DNA of 64,000 nucleotides from CAZMXI01 sp964570205 (GTDB lineage: Bacteria; Planctomycetota; Phycisphaerae; Tepidisphaerales; Tepidisphaeraceae), in contig CAZMXI010000003.1 of assembly GCA_964570205.1 (NCBI GenBank), forward strand, positions 1 through 64,000, in the 5' to 3' direction. Below are positions 1 to 8,269 of the stretch, one piece after another; positions within the stretch are counted from its first letter, which is position 1, and each line of letters begins with the position of its first letter. The notes under the pieces are model-generated. The model did no database searches. It was given only the letters and a program-made list of their open reading frames with translations, and was not told the DNA's origin. The position numbers and the translations under genes were made by a program.

Positions 1-2
1 AC

Positions 3-467
3 CCCTCTGAGCGCTACCTGCGCGACGCCCGCATCACCACCATCTACGAGGGCACCAGCCAGCTCCAGGTTGTGGCGGCCGTCCGCGGCGTCTGCTCGGG
101 CGCATTCGAGAAGCGCATCGAGGAATACGAGCAGGCGACCTACGCGGATGAACTGCTCAACAGCCTCAAGGCCAGGCTCGCCGAGGCCAAGCAGCTTGTG
201 CTCAAGGCGGTGGCCTTTGTGAAGGAAAAGGGCGTCGAGTACACCGACCTGCACGGCCGGCGCCTGGTCGACAGCGCCATCGCCGTGATCGTCGGCCACC
301 TGTTCATCGCCCAGGCCGCGAGGAACGACCGCAAGAAGGCCATCGCCCGGCGCTTCATCAACACGCGTCTCCCGGCCCTCGCCCGCGACATCGAGCTGAT
401 CCTCACCGGTGACCGCACCGCCCTCGATGAGTACCAGCTTGTTGCCGGCCCGGTGCCAAAGGAGTAA
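3..467 (+). CDS. Acyl-CoA dehydrogenase, C-terminal part (5' end outside window)
   Basis: Only the last 154 residues are visible; the frame is already open at base 3. The segment RDARITTIYEGTSQLQ is the hallmark of the C-terminal helical domain of acyl-CoA dehydrogenases, where the Glu of YEGT is usually the base that abstracts the alpha proton of the acyl-CoA. Downstream is an all-helical extension of about 120 residues rich in Glu, Lys and Arg, as in the longer AcdA-like members. The family oxidises acyl-CoA thioesters and passes electrons to ETF in the cytoplasm. The chain-length specificity cannot be read from this part. An in-frame GTG at 72 is internal, not a start. Confidence 0.85.
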   Translation, partial: PSERYLRDARITTIYEGTSQLQVVAAVRGVCSGAFEKRIEEYEQATYADELLNSLKARLAEAKQLVLKAVAFVKEKGVEYTDLHGRRLVDSAIAVIVGHLFIAQAARNDRKKAIARRFINTRLPALARDIELILTGDRTALDEYQLVAGPVPKE

Positions 468-470
468 CGG

Positions 471-480
471 NNNNNNNNNN
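471..480. other. Assembly gap (10 N)
   Basis: Ten undetermined bases three bases after the stop of the acyl-CoA dehydrogenase. The coding frame found directly to the right has no start of its own, so the gap hides at least the beginning of another gene and is probably larger than drawn. Confidence 0.95.
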
Positions 481-482
481 GC

Positions 483-641
483 CAATTGAAATGGCTGATT
501 CACAAGCCCGCCCGAGGCCAGTTCACCCATACCCCGCCCGATGGCCCGACCTGTTTCGTCCTGTTGCTTGAAGGCGGTACTCGCTTCGAGGTAGTTGTCA
601 CCGCAGCCGAATCCCACGCCATCGCAGCCGCCTTGCGCTGA
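483..641 (+). CDS. C-terminal fragment of an unidentified protein
   Basis: An open frame runs out of the gap and ends at a TGA, giving 52 residues. The tail contains alternating hydrophobic stretches (CFVLLLEGG, RFEVVVTAA) followed by a short Ala-rich helix (ESHAIAAALR), which look like real beta-beta-alpha protein structure and not random translation. The upstream part is lost in the run of N. No family is recognised. An overlapping minus-strand frame is Ser/Arg-rich and looks like a shadow. Confidence 0.45.
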   Translation, partial: QLKWLIHKPARGQFTHTPPDGPTCFVLLLEGGTRFEVVVTAAESHAIAAALR

Positions 642-714
642 TACGGCGCGCCGACGCGCGAGCGTGCGGCGCGGTTCAGAGCGCTGATGCGATGGGGCGG
701 GGGCATGATGACCC

Positions 715-2223
715 CTACCGGATCTTCTGATCCGGCAACTCCGTCTTAATGCCTGCGTCAACGGGCATTCTGTCGGGGATCGCGCCGGCGGCGGCCATCA
801 GGGTGCGCAGCTCCTGGCGCAGGGTTGCGACGGTCGACGCGCGGGCGGGGTCGTCGATGAGGTTCTTGCGCTCATCCGGGTCGCGCTTGAGGTGATACAA
901 CTCGGCCATATGGCGGTCGGGCGAGCCATCCCCGTGCGGGTAGTGCATGTACTTCCAGTCGTCCGTACGAACGCCGCGCACGTTGGGGGTGTAGGGGAAC
1001 TGCTTTTCGTAGTTGTACTCGTAGAACCAGCTCTTGCGCCAAGCGGGGTCTTTTCCGGAAGAGGCCAGCGAGGCGAAGGACTCACCGTGGATGTTCTTCA
1101 ATGCCGGCGCGCCGCACATCTCCAGCACGCTGGGAGCGATATCGTGGGTGAGGACCTGCTCTTCGATGGTGCGCCGCCTGGAGACCGCGCGGGGGTATCG
1201 CACGACAAGCGGGATGCGGATGCTCGGCTCGTGCATGGTGCGCTTGTCGACCATGCCGTTCTCGCCGTTGAGCAGGCCGTTGTCGCCCATGAAGATGATG
1301 ATCGTGTCGTCGAGCTGGCCAAGGGCGCGGAGAGCTTCGACAAGCCGGCCGACGGAGTCATCGACGCTCTGGATGGTGGCCCAGTAGGCGCGCGTCATGT
1401 TCGCGAAGTCTTTGACGGCTTCGGGCGAGCGGTCGGGGAACTTCTTGCGCCAGTCGAAGAGCGGGCCGTAGATGCCGTGCCAGGTGTCCAGGCGCTGGTT
1501 GATCCACTCGGGCTTGCCTTCAAGCTGGAAGGCGGTGTCTGGGTATTCGATTTTCGCATTGGCGAAGAGTCTCTCGTACCTGGGCTCGGGGATGTAGAAG
1601 CTGTGGGGGGCCTTGTGGCCGAGCATGAGCAGGAAGGGCTTTTTCCGGTCGCGTTTGATGAAATCGACGGCGAAGTCGGTGACGGCGTGGGTGTAATAGC
1701 GATCGTCGGTCTTTCGCGCGCCGTCAATGTTGAACTCGGTGCCGAAATACTTGCCCTGGCCCTTGTGGCTGATCCAGTGGTCAAAGCCTGGCCGGGGGTT
1801 GTCATTGTCCTCGCCCATGTGCCACTTGCCCATGTAGGCGGTCTCGTAACCCGAATCGTGCAGCACCGTGTGGAAGCTGGTGAGCTGATTCGGGTATTCG
1901 GTGAAGTTGTTGACCACGCCGTGGCGGTGGGCATAAAGGCCCGACAGGATGGAGGCCCGGCTGGGCGAGCAGAGGCTGGTCGTGCAGAAGGCGTTGGCAA
2001 AACGGGCGCCCTGGGCGGCCAGGCGGTCGATGTGGGGCGTCTTAAGGTGCGGATGCCCGGCGCAGCTCATGCAATCCCATCGCATGTCATCGCAGAGGAT
2101 GAACAGGACATTCGGCCTGCCAGCCGGCGTCTGCGATGACTTCCGTGCCGCGTTACGCGTGCATCCGGAGATGGCTAGGGCGGCCGCGGAGGAAGAGGCG
2201 AGGAATTGCCGGCGCGTGATCAT
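715..2223 (-). CDS. Tat-exported arylsulfatase, formylglycine type
   Basis: A 502-residue sulfatase. The N-terminus has a twin-arginine signal (TRRQFLASS) ending in a lipobox-like AISGC (Cys21), so the enzyme is probably exported folded and possibly lipid-anchored. Next come PNVLFILCDDMRWD, with the metal-binding Asp pair, and CSPSR (Cys85), the sequence converted to formylglycine by the maturase. A later HKAPH and GDNGLLNGENG fit the rest of the active site and metal site. It should hydrolyse sulfate esters, plausibly on sulfated polysaccharides, given the lyases at 50-58 kb. The start is chosen by a strong AGGAGG Shine-Dalgarno and the signal peptide; a longer in-frame start at 2325 has neither. 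Confidence 0.93.
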   Translation of the reverse strand: MITRRQFLASSSAAALAISGCTRNAARKSSQTPAGRPNVLFILCDDMRWDCMSCAGHPHLKTPHIDRLAAQGARFANAFCTTSLCSPSRASILSGLYAHRHGVVNNFTEYPNQLTSFHTVLHDSGYETAYMGKWHMGEDNDNPRPGFDHWISHKGQGKYFGTEFNIDGARKTDDRYYTHAVTDFAVDFIKRDRKKPFLLMLGHKAPHSFYIPEPRYERLFANAKIEYPDTAFQLEGKPEWINQRLDTWHGIYGPLFDWRKKFPDRSPEAVKDFANMTRAYWATIQSVDDSVGRLVEALRALGQLDDTIIIFMGDNGLLNGENGMVDKRTMHEPSIRIPLVVRYPRAVSRRRTIEEQVLTHDIAPSVLEMCGAPALKNIHGESFASLASSGKDPAWRKSWFYEYNYEKQFPYTPNVRGVRTDDWKYMHYPHGDGSPDRHMAELYHLKRDPDERKNLIDDPARASTVATLRQELRTLMAAAGAIPDRMPVDAGIKTELPDQKIR

Positions 2224-2519
2224 GGTCGATCCTCCTGTGGGCTCGGGTTGCGGGTGACAGGCCAGCACAACTGACGATGGCCATTGAACCCGGTTTGGCC
2301 TGGCCGGACAATAGCGCTGGGTCACGGCGGGCGATCTTGCCCGGCTCGCGTTCCCGGAGCGGCCGCCAATAGGGGCTTGCGCAAGGTTTGCGCGTGTTGG
2401 AGCTTTCTTTCAATCCAGGGTTCGCGCGCGCCCGGCCGGGCGCGTATGATCGGTAGGGGATGGCCGGGGTGATCGTCGCTCCGGCCGGTGTCAGGCTTCT
2501 CCAGCGACAGGAGGCGCGC

Positions 2520-3206
2520 ATGAGCCCACCCGAACCGTTTGCCGTTCACGACTGCAACCTGGCGCGCATTGCGACGGGGGTGGTATGCAGCAATCTGCGC
2601 GAGCTGCTGCAGGCCGTGCGGACGCTGCCGGACGGCGTCCTTGAACACCACATGATGCGATGCGCACTGGAGGACTACTTCGAGTTGTACGAGTTCCCCA
2701 ATGACCTGGCCCGGTGGTGCTGGAGCGCGCTGGGCGACCATCCGCTGGGCGAGGCACTGGCTCTGGTGGATCCGTATCGGCTTGCCTCCATTGACGCGGT
2801 GCGCACGACGATCGCCGACCTGATTGACGAGCGGCTCTGGAGCGCCGATCGCGTGCCGTGGAGCCGCCCGGGGCTGGAACTGCCGCTGATGGAATCCCGC
2901 CTGATCGCGTTCGATACCGGCGAGCGCATCAACACGCCCGCGGCGCTGGTCGAAGCCATCCGCCGCATGCCGTTGCGATCGCTCTTCTATCACGTTCACG
3001 AAGCGAGGCGGCGGACGCGCGGCGAATCGGACGACTTTTCGAGCTGGCTCGATGCCGTGGGCGTCGGCAGAGCGCTGACGGACAGGCTTCGCAACATCGA
3101 CTTCTATTTCCTGAACCTCAGCCAGCTTCGGCGCGAAATCCTGGATGTCTTTGACCGATGCCTGGTCGAGGCGTCGAGCTCGCCGGCTGCTTCCACGAGG
3201 GCTTGA
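2520..3206 (+). CDS. DUF5752 family protein, companion of trehalose synthase
   Basis: A 228-residue cytoplasmic protein, mostly helical and rich in acidic residues, ending in a Leu/Arg-rich helix (FLNLSQLRREILDVFDRCLVEA). It resembles DUF5752 proteins, which are typically encoded next to GT4 trehalose synthases; the gene directly downstream is such an enzyme, so a regulatory or accessory role in trehalose metabolism is inferred. The start has a CAGGAGG Shine-Dalgarno seven bases upstream; the longer in-frame start at 2460 lacks one. The short spacing to the next gene implies a two-gene operon. No catalytic motif is evident. Confidence 0.75.
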   Translation: MSPPEPFAVHDCNLARIATGVVCSNLRELLQAVRTLPDGVLEHHMMRCALEDYFELYEFPNDLARWCWSALGDHPLGEALALVDPYRLASIDAVRTTIADLIDERLWSADRVPWSRPGLELPLMESRLIAFDTGERINTPAALVEAIRRMPLRSLFYHVHEARRRTRGESDDFSSWLDAVGVGRALTDRLRNIDFYFLNLSQLRREILDVFDRCLVEASSSPAASTRA

Positions 3207-3210
3207 AACC

Positions 3211-4440
3211 ATGCAGATTCTCGACCGATACGAAGAAATCGTCGGCCCGCAGGAGGTGGACCGGCTGCGTCAGCTTGCGTCCCGTCTCAAGGGCCGCCGC
3301 GTCGTTCACGTCAACTCCACCCGCACCGGCGGAGGCGTGGCGGAAATCCTCGAGTGGATGATTCCCCTGATGCGGGAACTGGGAATCGATGCGCGGTGGG
3401 AAGTCATCACCGGCACACCGGACTTCTATCGCGTGACCAAGGGTTTTCACAATGGCATGCAGGGCTTCAAAGTCGCCCTCAGGCGGTCCGACTTCGAACT
3501 GCACCGCGAGATCAACCGCCAGAACGCCGAACGCCTCGCCCTGGAAGCCGACGTGGTCTTCATCCACGATCCGCAGCCGATGTATCTGCCGGCGTTCACG
3601 CCCGCCGGGAAGGTCGGGCGGTGGGTCTGGCGCTGCCACATCGATGCCTCGCACCCGCAGCGCGACATCTGGAAGCACCTGGAGGCGGCCATTCCGCATT
3701 ACGAGGCGACCATCTTCTCGATGGCGCGCTTCACCCGGCCGCTCAACCGCACCATGTTCATCATCCCGCCGTCGATCGATCCGCTTTCGGATAAGAACGG
3801 CCCCGTGCCCGAGCCCGAGCGTCTGGAGACGCTGGCGCGCCACGGCATCGACCCGGAGCGGCCGATGCTGCTCCAGGTTTCTCGCTATGACCGCTTCAAG
3901 GACCCGCTTGGCGTGATCGAGGCCTATCGCCTGATCAAGCCCTACCATCCGGAGGTCCAGCTCGTGCTGGCGGGCGGGCCGGCCAGCGATGACCCCGAAG
4001 GCGCTGAGGTGCTCAAGGATGTGATGGACCGCGCCGGCGGCGACCCGGACTTGTTCGTGCTGATGCTGCCGCCGGATGCCCACCGCACCATCAACGCGCT
4101 TCAGCGGTCGGCCACCGTCATCCTGCAGAAATCGCTGAAGGAAGGCTTTGGCCTAACCGTCACCGAGGCGCTGTGGAAGGGCAAGCCGGTGATCGGCGGC
4201 GCCTCGGGCGGCATCACGCTTCAGGTGCATGACTATAACACGGGGTTTCTGGTCTATTCGCCGGCCGGGGCGGCCTATCGCATCCGCTACCTGCTGCGCT
4301 ACGCCGAGCGCCGGCAGCGCATGGGCCAGCGCGGCCACGACTTCGTCCTGGAGCACTTCCTGCTCACCCGGCACCTGCGCGATTACCTCCTGGTCCTGCT
4401 GTCCCTGGATCACCCCCAGTCGGGGGTGCTGGCGGTGTAG
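3211..4440 (+). CDS. treT: Trehalose synthase, GT4 type (TreT-like)
   Basis: A 409-residue glycosyltransferase family 4 protein. The N-terminal Rossmann half has VVHVNSTRTGGGVAEIL followed by LMRELGIDARWEVITG, very similar to archaeal and bacterial TreT, which joins an NDP-glucose to glucose to give trehalose and can run in reverse. The C-terminal nucleotide-sugar half has LLQVSRYDRFKDP, and the E-x7-E signature appears in LKEGFGLTVTEALWKGKPVIGG. No signal peptide is present, so the enzyme is cytoplasmic. It starts four bases after the DUF5752 stop. The ORF extends further upstream, but that part overlaps the previous gene. Product is trehalose, or less likely another alpha-disaccharide. Confidence 0.85.
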   Translation: MQILDRYEEIVGPQEVDRLRQLASRLKGRRVVHVNSTRTGGGVAEILEWMIPLMRELGIDARWEVITGTPDFYRVTKGFHNGMQGFKVALRRSDFELHREINRQNAERLALEADVVFIHDPQPMYLPAFTPAGKVGRWVWRCHIDASHPQRDIWKHLEAAIPHYEATIFSMARFTRPLNRTMFIIPPSIDPLSDKNGPVPEPERLETLARHGIDPERPMLLQVSRYDRFKDPLGVIEAYRLIKPYHPEVQLVLAGGPASDDPEGAEVLKDVMDRAGGDPDLFVLMLPPDAHRTINALQRSATVILQKSLKEGFGLTVTEALWKGKPVIGGASGGITLQVHDYNTGFLVYSPAGAAYRIRYLLRYAERRQRMGQRGHDFVLEHFLLTRHLRDYLLVLLSLDHPQSGVLAV

Positions 4441-4734
4441 GGGGAGCGTCAAGTGCGGCGTCTGGGTGCTCTTGATGTTGGGGATCGTGGATGTGCAGTT
4501 GCGGGCGGCCGTGAATCGGGGAGCTCAGCGTTGGCGGACATCATGGCGATGGTGAGGGCGGCGGAGTTGGGCAGGGCAGCGTAAATCCAGCAACAGGCGG
4601 GTTCTGTTTGCGATCACCTGCATTTGCATCAAACAGACATCTTGGATTTGTGACCCTGTGGCCTTAGCGTTATCATCGACTGAGGCGGGCAATGTGACCG
4701 CTACGGACCGCAAGCAATGCCCGAAGGAATTGCA
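4441..4734. other. Intergenic stretch without a clear gene
   Basis: About 290 bases between the trehalose operon and the RES gene. I see no convincing coding frame. The right half is visibly more AT-rich than the surroundings, which fits a recent insertion boundary before the RES gene. Confidence 0.4.
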
Positions 4735-5880
4735 GTGAACGTTTGCGATTTGTTGAAGCACGCCGACGTTGAAATGCCGCTGACACGAGGCGACGGCGAG
4801 GGCGACTTTCTGCGTTTCGCGAAGAATCGCTTGTACCGGTTCCGCGACCGTGTTGGGGAGTTGGAGGGCTGCGATCCAGTGACACGAGCCGTCTGTGCCG
4901 TACAGGACGATATCAACCAGGTGTGCGAAGGTGTAATTGAGACGATCAAGCGATACCTGAGCGGTTACCCACATGCGGCATATGTCGAGCTGGACAAGAC
5001 GGTCACACCTATCCGCGGCCACCTCGACCGGCTCCGGTCACCACTGACAAACGGCGGTAAGGTGCCGTACCTCTATCGATTCAGATTACAGGTGTCGCCG
5101 CCCCTTACCCGAGAGGAGATGTTCCACATACCGTTCGAGCTTCGCCACAAGGTAGCAACGCAGCGCTACAGTATTCCTGGCCTACCCAGCCTGTATCTGA
5201 GCGGTTCAGTCTATACCTGCTGGGCAGAGATGCGGCAGCCAGCGTTTTCAGAGATCCAGGCATCGTGCTTCTGGCTAAGTGACAGTCGCAAGGTGAACCT
5301 TGTTGACTTTGGGTATCGCCCGCGTTCGCTGGCACAGCGGCTGGAAAAGGGCGGTCATACTCCTGTTTCACAGGTTCACGACGAGATCGTTTCTTACTTG
5401 GTCTGTTGGCCGCTGATGGCGATGGCTTCCACCAAGACCCGATATCCTGACGCTCCCTTTAAGCCAGAGTACATCATCCCGCAGATTCTGCTCCAGTGGA
5501 TATCGCAGCAGGAAGATATCGACGGGATACGCTACTTCTCCACACACGTTGACTGGATTCACGATGATCCACATTGGAACTGCAATTACGTGTTTCCTGC
5601 TAAGAAGTTCTCGGAAAAGGGCCGGTGCTCCCACCTGCGGTCGCTCTTCAAGTTGACCGAACCGGCAAGTTGGCAGTTGCTTCTTGCGAGCGGCATGGAA
5701 GGTGTGCGAACGGGCGGAGACATGCTTGTCGAGTGCCAGCTCGCGCCAGGTGTTACGGGGCGTTACGGTTTTAGCGATTTTGGAAAACTCGAAGCACGGC
5801 TCAACACGCGTGCAGATTCGATTCGGCGTCAGATCGCTCAACCCGGCGGCAAGCCAGAACTTGGAGATGTCCTGCCATGA
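4735..5880 (+). CDS. RES-domain protein (NAD+-targeting toxin-like), free-standing
   Basis: A 381-residue protein. The second half starts with PYLYRFRL and has RYSIPGLPSLYLS then YTCWAEM, matching the RES fold core (first Arg, the PG-LYL strand, and the Glu of the E-M/L motif). RES proteins are usually toxins that degrade or phosphorolyse NAD+, or ADP-ribosylate a target, and are normally paired with a small Xre-type antitoxin. Here no antitoxin gene is adjacent. The first roughly 110 residues are a separate helical domain, possibly HEPN-like or an internal inhibitor. GTG is preferred because AAGGA lies six bases upstream; an ATG at 4717 is in frame but has no Shine-Dalgarno. Base composition is lower in GC than the neighbours, suggesting transfer. 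Confidence 0.7.
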   Translation: MNVCDLLKHADVEMPLTRGDGEGDFLRFAKNRLYRFRDRVGELEGCDPVTRAVCAVQDDINQVCEGVIETIKRYLSGYPHAAYVELDKTVTPIRGHLDRLRSPLTNGGKVPYLYRFRLQVSPPLTREEMFHIPFELRHKVATQRYSIPGLPSLYLSGSVYTCWAEMRQPAFSEIQASCFWLSDSRKVNLVDFGYRPRSLAQRLEKGGHTPVSQVHDEIVSYLVCWPLMAMASTKTRYPDAPFKPEYIIPQILLQWISQQEDIDGIRYFSTHVDWIHDDPHWNCNYVFPAKKFSEKGRCSHLRSLFKLTEPASWQLLLASGMEGVRTGGDMLVECQLAPGVTGRYGFSDFGKLEARLNTRADSIRRQIAQPGGKPELGDVLP

Positions 5881-6000
5881 AGCGGGCGAGGAAGGGAGCA
5901 GGATGGAGGACGGCGACCTGGGGGTAACCACATGGAAACCACAGGCGGGCGAGCGCAAGGCGTGCCGCGTGACTCTTTAAATTCTGCCAGGTTGGCTTGA

Positions 6001-6073
6001 AGCCGCCGGCCGGAATCGAACCGGCAACCTGCGGTTTACAAAACCGCTGCTCTGCCAATTGAGCTACGGCGGC
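6001..6073 (-). tRNA. tRNA-Thr(TGT)
   Basis: Reading the minus strand gives a 7-bp acceptor stem (GCCGCCG with CGGCGGC), a D-arm with GCTCAATTGGCAGAGC, an anticodon stem CGGTT/AACCG with loop TTTGTAA (anticodon TGT) and a T-arm GCCGG-TTCGATT-CCGGC. The 3' CCA is not encoded. It follows the probably acquired RES gene, so this tRNA could be an old integration point, though I find no matching repeat. Confidence 0.93.
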
Positions 6074-6249
6074 GAATCGCCCGCGATTCTAATGGGCCGC
6101 GATGGCTTTTTCCATCGGCCAACAGGCTGGCCCCGGCAGGCCATCGGCTCGACCATCGCCCGGCGCGGCTCCCTGCATCTGGCATCCCTGATCACCCAAC
6201 CCACGCCGCCCGGCTGGACCGTATCCAGCCGCGGCGGTATACAACAGGC

Positions 6250-8226
6250 ATGCATATCAACGGATTCTTCCTGTCGTTGACAATCGGCCTGACGGCCATG
6301 GCCATGCTCGCCGCCGAGTCCTCCGCACGCGAGCGATGGTCGGCCGAACAGGCCAACGCCTGGTATCGCGGCAGGCCATGGCTGGTCGGCGCCAACTACG
6401 CTCCCGCGTCGGCAATCAACCAACTCGAAATGTGGCAGGCCGACAGTTTCGACCCCGCTCGCATCGAGCTGGAACTCGCCTGGGCCGAAAGCCTCGGCTT
6501 CACCAGCATGCGCGTGTTCCTCCACCACCTGCCCTACGAAGCCGACCCCGCCGGTTTCCTCCAACGCATGGACAAATACCTCGAAATCGCCCAGCGGCAT
6601 CACATCGGGACCATGTTCGTCCTGTTTGACAGTTGCTGGGACCCCAACCCCAAGCTCGGAACACAGCGTGCCCCGCAACCGGGGCTGCACAACTCCGGCT
6701 GGGTGCAGTGCCCCGGAGCGGCCGACCTGACCAACCCCCAGCGGCACAAGGTTCTAGAGGCATACGTTAAAGGCGTGGTGGGCCGGTTCAAAGATGACCA
6801 GCGCATCCACTCCTGGGACCTGTGGAACGAGCCCGACAACCAGAACGACAGCAGCTACGGCAAGAACAAGCTCAAACAGGAACCGGAAAACAAGCTCGCC
6901 TTGACCCTGGACCTGCTCAAGCAGGCGTTTACCTGGGCGCGGCAGGCCGAGCCATCGCAGCCGATCACTTCGGGCGTGTGGATCGGCGTCTGGCCCGACC
7001 CGGACAAGCTGTCGCCCACCGAGCGGGTCCAGATCGAGCAGTCGGACATCATCTCGTTCCACAACTACGGCAGGATCGACCAGGTGAAGCAGGCTGTGGG
7101 CAACCTGCAACGCTACAACCGGCCGATTCTCTGCACCGAATACATGGCCCGCCCCCAGGGCAGCACGTTCGACCCGGTCATGGGCTATTTCAAAGAGCAG
7201 AACGTCGCAGCCTACAACTGGGGTTTCGTCTCCGGCAAGAGCCAGACGATCTACCCGTGGGATTCGTGGCAGAAGCCCTACGCTGCCGAGCCGCCGGTTT
7301 GGTTCCATGACATCTTCCGCACCGATGGCACGCCGTATGAACTCAAAGAGGTGCAGTACATCCGGAAGGTGACCGGCGTGCCCGTCGGCTCCAAGCCAAT
7401 CAGCCTCTGGCCGGACGTGGCACCGGGTGAAAAGGGCAACATAGGCGAGGAAACGGACACCACCAAGGCCGACCCCAAATTGCCCCCGGAGAAGTACATT
7501 ATCCGTCTGGGGAATGTCTCGAAGCCCAGCATCACCCTCTTCCGTCCCTCGGCCGACAAGGATACGGGCGCAGCAGTTGTGGTCTGCCCCGGCGGTGGGT
7601 ACCACATCTTGGCCAATGACTTGGAAGGCACCGAAGTCTGCCAGTGGCTGAATTCCATCGGGGTGACGGGTGTTCTGCTGAAGTACCGTGTTCCGGTGCG
7701 ACAAGGGCAGGAGCGTTATGCTCCGCCGTTGCAGGATGTGCAGCGGGCGATCGGCATCGTGCGACACCGCGCCAAGGAATGGAACCTGGACCCCAAGCGC
7801 ATCGGCGTGATGGGTTTCTCGGCCGGCGGGCATTTGGCGGCAACGGTCAGCACGAATTACGAAACGCGTACTTATCCGGTGCTGGATGCGGCCGATGAGC
7901 AGAGTTGCCGCCCGGATTTCACCATCCTGATCTACCCGGCTTACCTGGCGGCCAAGGAAGACATGACGAAACTGGCACCCGAGATCAAAGTGAACGAACA
8001 GACGCCGCCGGCGTTTATCGCGATGGCGCAGGATGATCCGGTTCGCGTGGAAAACGTCTATACCTATGCCCTGGCGATGAAGAATGCTAAGGTGGCGTGC
8101 GAACTGCACTTGTATCCCACTGGCGGGCATGGGTATGGCTTGCGGCCATCGGCCAGCCTGGTGACCACATGGCCGGCCAGGGCGGGAGACTGGATGCGGT
8201 CGCAGGGCCTTCTGATGCGTCCGTAG
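6250..8226 (+). CDS. Secreted bimodular enzyme: GH5-like glycosidase fused to alpha/beta-hydrolase esterase
   Basis: A 658-residue exported protein with a signal peptide ending near SSA-RE. Residues 30-375 form a TIM-barrel glycosidase of the GH5/clan-A type: WDLWNEPDN carries the likely acid/base Glu194, and ILCTEYMAR carries the likely nucleophile Glu297. Residues 400-655 are an alpha/beta-hydrolase of the BD-FAE/acetyl-xylan-esterase type: VVVCPGGGYHIL gives the oxyanion region, GFSAGG has nucleophile Ser524, with Asp595 or 596 and His627 (GGHGYG) completing the triad. The fusion suggests simultaneous cleavage of a beta-glycan backbone and removal of acyl groups, for example on acetylated mannan or xylan. 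No Shine-Dalgarno is obvious; the start is set by the signal peptide. Confidence 0.85.
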   Translation: MHINGFFLSLTIGLTAMAMLAAESSARERWSAEQANAWYRGRPWLVGANYAPASAINQLEMWQADSFDPARIELELAWAESLGFTSMRVFLHHLPYEADPAGFLQRMDKYLEIAQRHHIGTMFVLFDSCWDPNPKLGTQRAPQPGLHNSGWVQCPGAADLTNPQRHKVLEAYVKGVVGRFKDDQRIHSWDLWNEPDNQNDSSYGKNKLKQEPENKLALTLDLLKQAFTWARQAEPSQPITSGVWIGVWPDPDKLSPTERVQIEQSDIISFHNYGRIDQVKQAVGNLQRYNRPILCTEYMARPQGSTFDPVMGYFKEQNVAAYNWGFVSGKSQTIYPWDSWQKPYAAEPPVWFHDIFRTDGTPYELKEVQYIRKVTGVPVGSKPISLWPDVAPGEKGNIGEETDTTKADPKLPPEKYIIRLGNVSKPSITLFRPSADKDTGAAVVVCPGGGYHILANDLEGTEVCQWLNSIGVTGVLLKYRVPVRQGQERYAPPLQDVQRAIGIVRHRAKEWNLDPKRIGVMGFSAGGHLAATVSTNYETRTYPVLDAADEQSCRPDFTILIYPAYLAAKEDMTKLAPEIKVNEQTPPAFIAMAQDDPVRVENVYTYALAMKNAKVACELHLYPTGGHGYGLRPSASLVTTWPARAGDWMRSQGLLMRP

Positions 8227-8269
8227 TGCCAGCGCGCCGCAAAGGCATTTGTGGGGTATACTTGACCCC

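Noticed and set aside
892..2139. A 415-codon plus-strand frame opposite the sulfatase
   Set aside because: Antisense to a gene with all sulfatase motifs; Val/Gly/Asp-rich shadow.
6001..6073. Possible island border at tRNA-Thr
   Set aside because: I looked for a second copy of the tRNA end near the RES gene and in the rest of the window and found none, so no element is called there.
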